In this document: one piece after another, positions 29,468-30,601 of the stretch
How the letters are laid out: every line of letters starts with the position of its first letter
How positions within the stretch are numbered: the stretch's first letter is position 1
Source: Elusimicrobia bacterium HGW-Elusimicrobia-2
GTDB lineage: Bacteria > CG03
DNA: 30,601 bases
Direction of reading: 5' to 3'
NCBI GenBank assembly: GCA_002841685.1
Contig: PHAM01000019.1
Coordinates: 1 to 30,601 of the forward strand
Position numbers and translations under genes: made by a program
Notes under the pieces: generated by a model
Told to the model about the DNA's origin: nothing
Seen by the model: only the letters and a program-made list of their open reading frames with translations
The model's database searches: none

Positions 29468-30160
29468 ATGAAAAATCTCTACCGCAACACACTGCTCGTT
29501 CTTATATTTATCTGCTTTTTATCCGTGACAGGAAGCGTCTTTTTTTCAAACGAAACAGCCGTACGTATCTTTGTGACATTCGCTGACACGCTAATCGCGG
29601 CCGGGCTGATTTTTCTGGTTCTCTCATTTTCAAAAAAACTTTCAAAAATAAACAATCAGCTTCAGATAGTGGCATCCGGCTCCTTCACGACGGATTTTCC
29701 CGAAAAAATAAATAACGAACTGGATATGCTGACATTCAAACTCAGCAAATTGTTCAACAATCTGAATAATTACGACAGGCTGCGGGCAAAAAATGTGGCG
29801 AAATCCGCGAAAGCGTATATGGCTCTCACTATGAATATATCAGAACCCGTTATAATGGCCGACTTTGAGGAAAACACAGCTTCGCTCAATCCCGCCGCGC
29901 AAAAAATATGGAACCTTGAAACCCGCGTCTTTCCGCTGGATGTTGTCACAAAACACGCCCAGAATATTGAATTTAGAAAATTTCTTGAAAAAGTCGTATC
30001 CTCCAACGAGGAAAAGGCCGATGTTTCAATATATTTTCCGTCCGCGTCACGCAGAGAAGTCTCTGTCAAAGCCGTACCCATAAAAACAATTGACGAAAAA
30101 ATAATGCTCATTCTGCTTTTTATCACAACCGGTGACGATAAAAAGGAAAACGGTCAATAA
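29468..30160 (+). CDS. Membrane HAMP-PAS protein without output domain
   Basis: This is a 230-residue protein. Two membrane helices (about 8-27 and 36-54) have only a few residues between them. A HAMP-like linker (about 55-100) contains FSKKLSKINNQLQIVASGSF and LFNNLNNYDRLRAKN. A PAS domain (about 115-225) starts MALTMNISEPVIMADFEEN with LNPAAQKIWNLE. This is the front half of a sensor kinase, but the frame ends with an ordinary stop (GDDKKENGQ) and no HisKA or ATPase domain follows in the next 440 nt. It begins 7 nt after the ktrA stop, so it is probably co-transcribed and may sense a signal for K+ uptake (inference). Confidence 0.65.
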   Translation: MKNLYRNTLLVLIFICFLSVTGSVFFSNETAVRIFVTFADTLIAAGLIFLVLSFSKKLSKINNQLQIVASGSFTTDFPEKINNELDMLTFKLSKLFNNLNNYDRLRAKNVAKSAKAYMALTMNISEPVIMADFEENTASLNPAAQKIWNLETRVFPLDVVTKHAQNIEFRKFLEKVVSSNEEKADVSIYFPSASRREVSVKAVPIKTIDEKIMLILLFITTGDDKKENGQ

Positions 30161-30267
30161 TTCAGCAACTATAAATTATCCTCCCCCAGGGTTTGGCAAG
30201 TATTCTGTTGAAAACCGCAATAATAATTTCACCATCAAAAAGCTAACATTCGTGTAGAATACTGGTA

Positions 30268-30298
30268 AATCTCCGCTCATTTTTCAAGGGGAGTTTTT
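30268..30298 (+). terminator. Weak terminator candidate after the K+ uptake genes
   Basis: CTCC (30271-30274) pairs with GGAG (30290-30293), extended by AAA/TTT across a T-T mismatch, and is followed by TTTTT. The stem is short and the loop long, so this is a tentative call. Confidence 0.3.
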
Positions 30299-30347
30299 AG
30301 GAGTCATAAGACCAGAAAAATAATAGTAAACAGCGGAATGATATATT

Positions 30348-30450
30348 TTAAAAGAAAAAGTTTTGGGTGCTGGCGCTAACGAGTAGGCACTCGTGATCAC
30401 CGTTCCCACCAGCTAGATACGATGAATAGACCACCTACTATTATGTTAGT
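30348..30450 (-). ncRNA. Possible small structured RNA
   Basis: A transcript starting near 30450 from the promoter at 30484-30457 would contain the hairpin ACGAGT/ACTCGT (30379-30394, 4-nt loop). A surrounding GCTGG/CCAGC pairing joins 30369-30373 to 30409-30413. It would run into a U-rich stretch (CUUUUUCUUUU, about 30348-30358). No known RNA family was recognised. Confidence 0.3.
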
Positions 30451-30456
30451 AGCGCA

Positions 30457-30484
30457 ATTTTAACTTATGTATAAGTTTTGTCAA
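30457..30484 (-). promoter_or_regulatory. Minus-strand promoter in the end region
   Basis: TTGACA (30484-30479), a 16-nt spacer and TAAAAT (30462-30457). No open reading frame lies downstream on this strand before the stem-loop region. Confidence 0.55.
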
Positions 30485-30601
30485 GAGCCAGATGGTATGT
30501 ACTGTGGGAATAGGAAGGGACATCGTGACCCCCCTGGGAAGAAATATAGGTTTATCAGGTTGATTTGTTTTGGGGAAGAATATGAAAAGAAGATAAGGAT
30601 T

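Larger units (their letters stand above)
30161..30601. other. Gene-free AT-rich end region with several stem-loops
   Basis: No reading frame here looks like a gene. The stretch holds a weak terminator-like hairpin (30271-30298), a complex dyad region (30369-30477) and a good minus-strand promoter (30457-30484). Composition is visibly more AT-rich than the genes to the left. The last ~120 nt (30485-30601) show a GGGGAAG-type purine run and an ATG followed after four codons by a stop; nothing more can be said. Confidence 0.6.

Noticed and set aside
30372-30457. Integron attC-like site (CTAAC ... GTTAG with nested complementary AGTAGG/CCTACT)
   Set aside because: The outer boxes do not match RYYYAAC/GTTRRRY, and no integrase or cassette is present.
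30540-30601. ATG at about 30581 after a purine-rich GGGGAAG as the start of a new gene
   Set aside because: The frame stops after four codons; a real gene, if any, would begin beyond the window.

Overview
The window comes from a diderm bacterium with a balanced-to-moderate GC chromosome. The evidence for an outer membrane is a TonB-dependent receptor, a FecR/beta-barrel protein ending in Phe, a LysM lipoprotein, an AsmA-like protein and an O-antigen ligase/polymerase-like protein. The gene mix (Rnf complex, RecR/RecO, YbeY-PhoH-HD phosphohydrolase cluster, fused mannose-1-phosphate guanylyltransferase) fits an uncultured candidate-phylum lineage such as Elusimicrobiota or Omnitrophota. That placement is a guess; the sequence alone does not settle it. 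No rRNA, tRNA, CRISPR array or insertion sequence was seen.

Left part, minus strand (1-18190). Reading in the direction of transcription from the right: a LysM lipoprotein, phoH, a PgpH-type HD phosphohydrolase, ybeY, two tandem CNNM/CorC-type proteins, recO, a TonB-dependent receptor, a YbgC-type thioesterase, dnaX, recR, trxA, lgt, then rnfD-G-E-A-B, an AsmA-like gene and cinA (cut by the window edge). Many junctions are ATGA overlaps, so these are operons. Separate promoters are visible before the lipoprotein, the thioesterase and dnaX. rnfC is not at its usual place upstream of rnfD; lgt is there instead.

Middle part, plus strand (18221-25636). A CCA-adding enzyme/poly(A) polymerase diverges from the lipoprotein operon. 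After its own promoter follow a FecR-domain outer-membrane barrel protein, a guanylyltransferase fused to a degraded phosphomannomutase domain, and an O-antigen ligase-like protein with TPRs. The last three look like an envelope-glycan operon.

Right part. A two-gene minus-strand unit (25640-27230) encodes a small nucleotidyltransferase (DUF6036-like) and a winged-helix protein. Its consensus promoter lies partly inside a perfect 21-bp inverted repeat (5-bp spacer) that reaches into the start codon. This is the best candidate in the window for an undescribed self-regulating system, possibly toxin-antitoxin-like. Divergent from it is a KtrB/TrkH-KtrA/TrkA potassium uptake pair followed by a membrane HAMP-PAS protein without a kinase domain. 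The last 440 bases hold no gene but contain a dense set of stem-loops and a good minus-strand promoter, possibly a small RNA.

A recurrent theme is a -10 box (TAGAAT, TAAAAT or TATATT) placed 4-10 nt before a start codon with no Shine-Dalgarno sequence (dnaX, trkH, possibly cca and a 14-codon ORF before lgt). This suggests leaderless mRNAs alongside SD-led ones (trxA, the TonB receptor, the fecR and manC-type genes).
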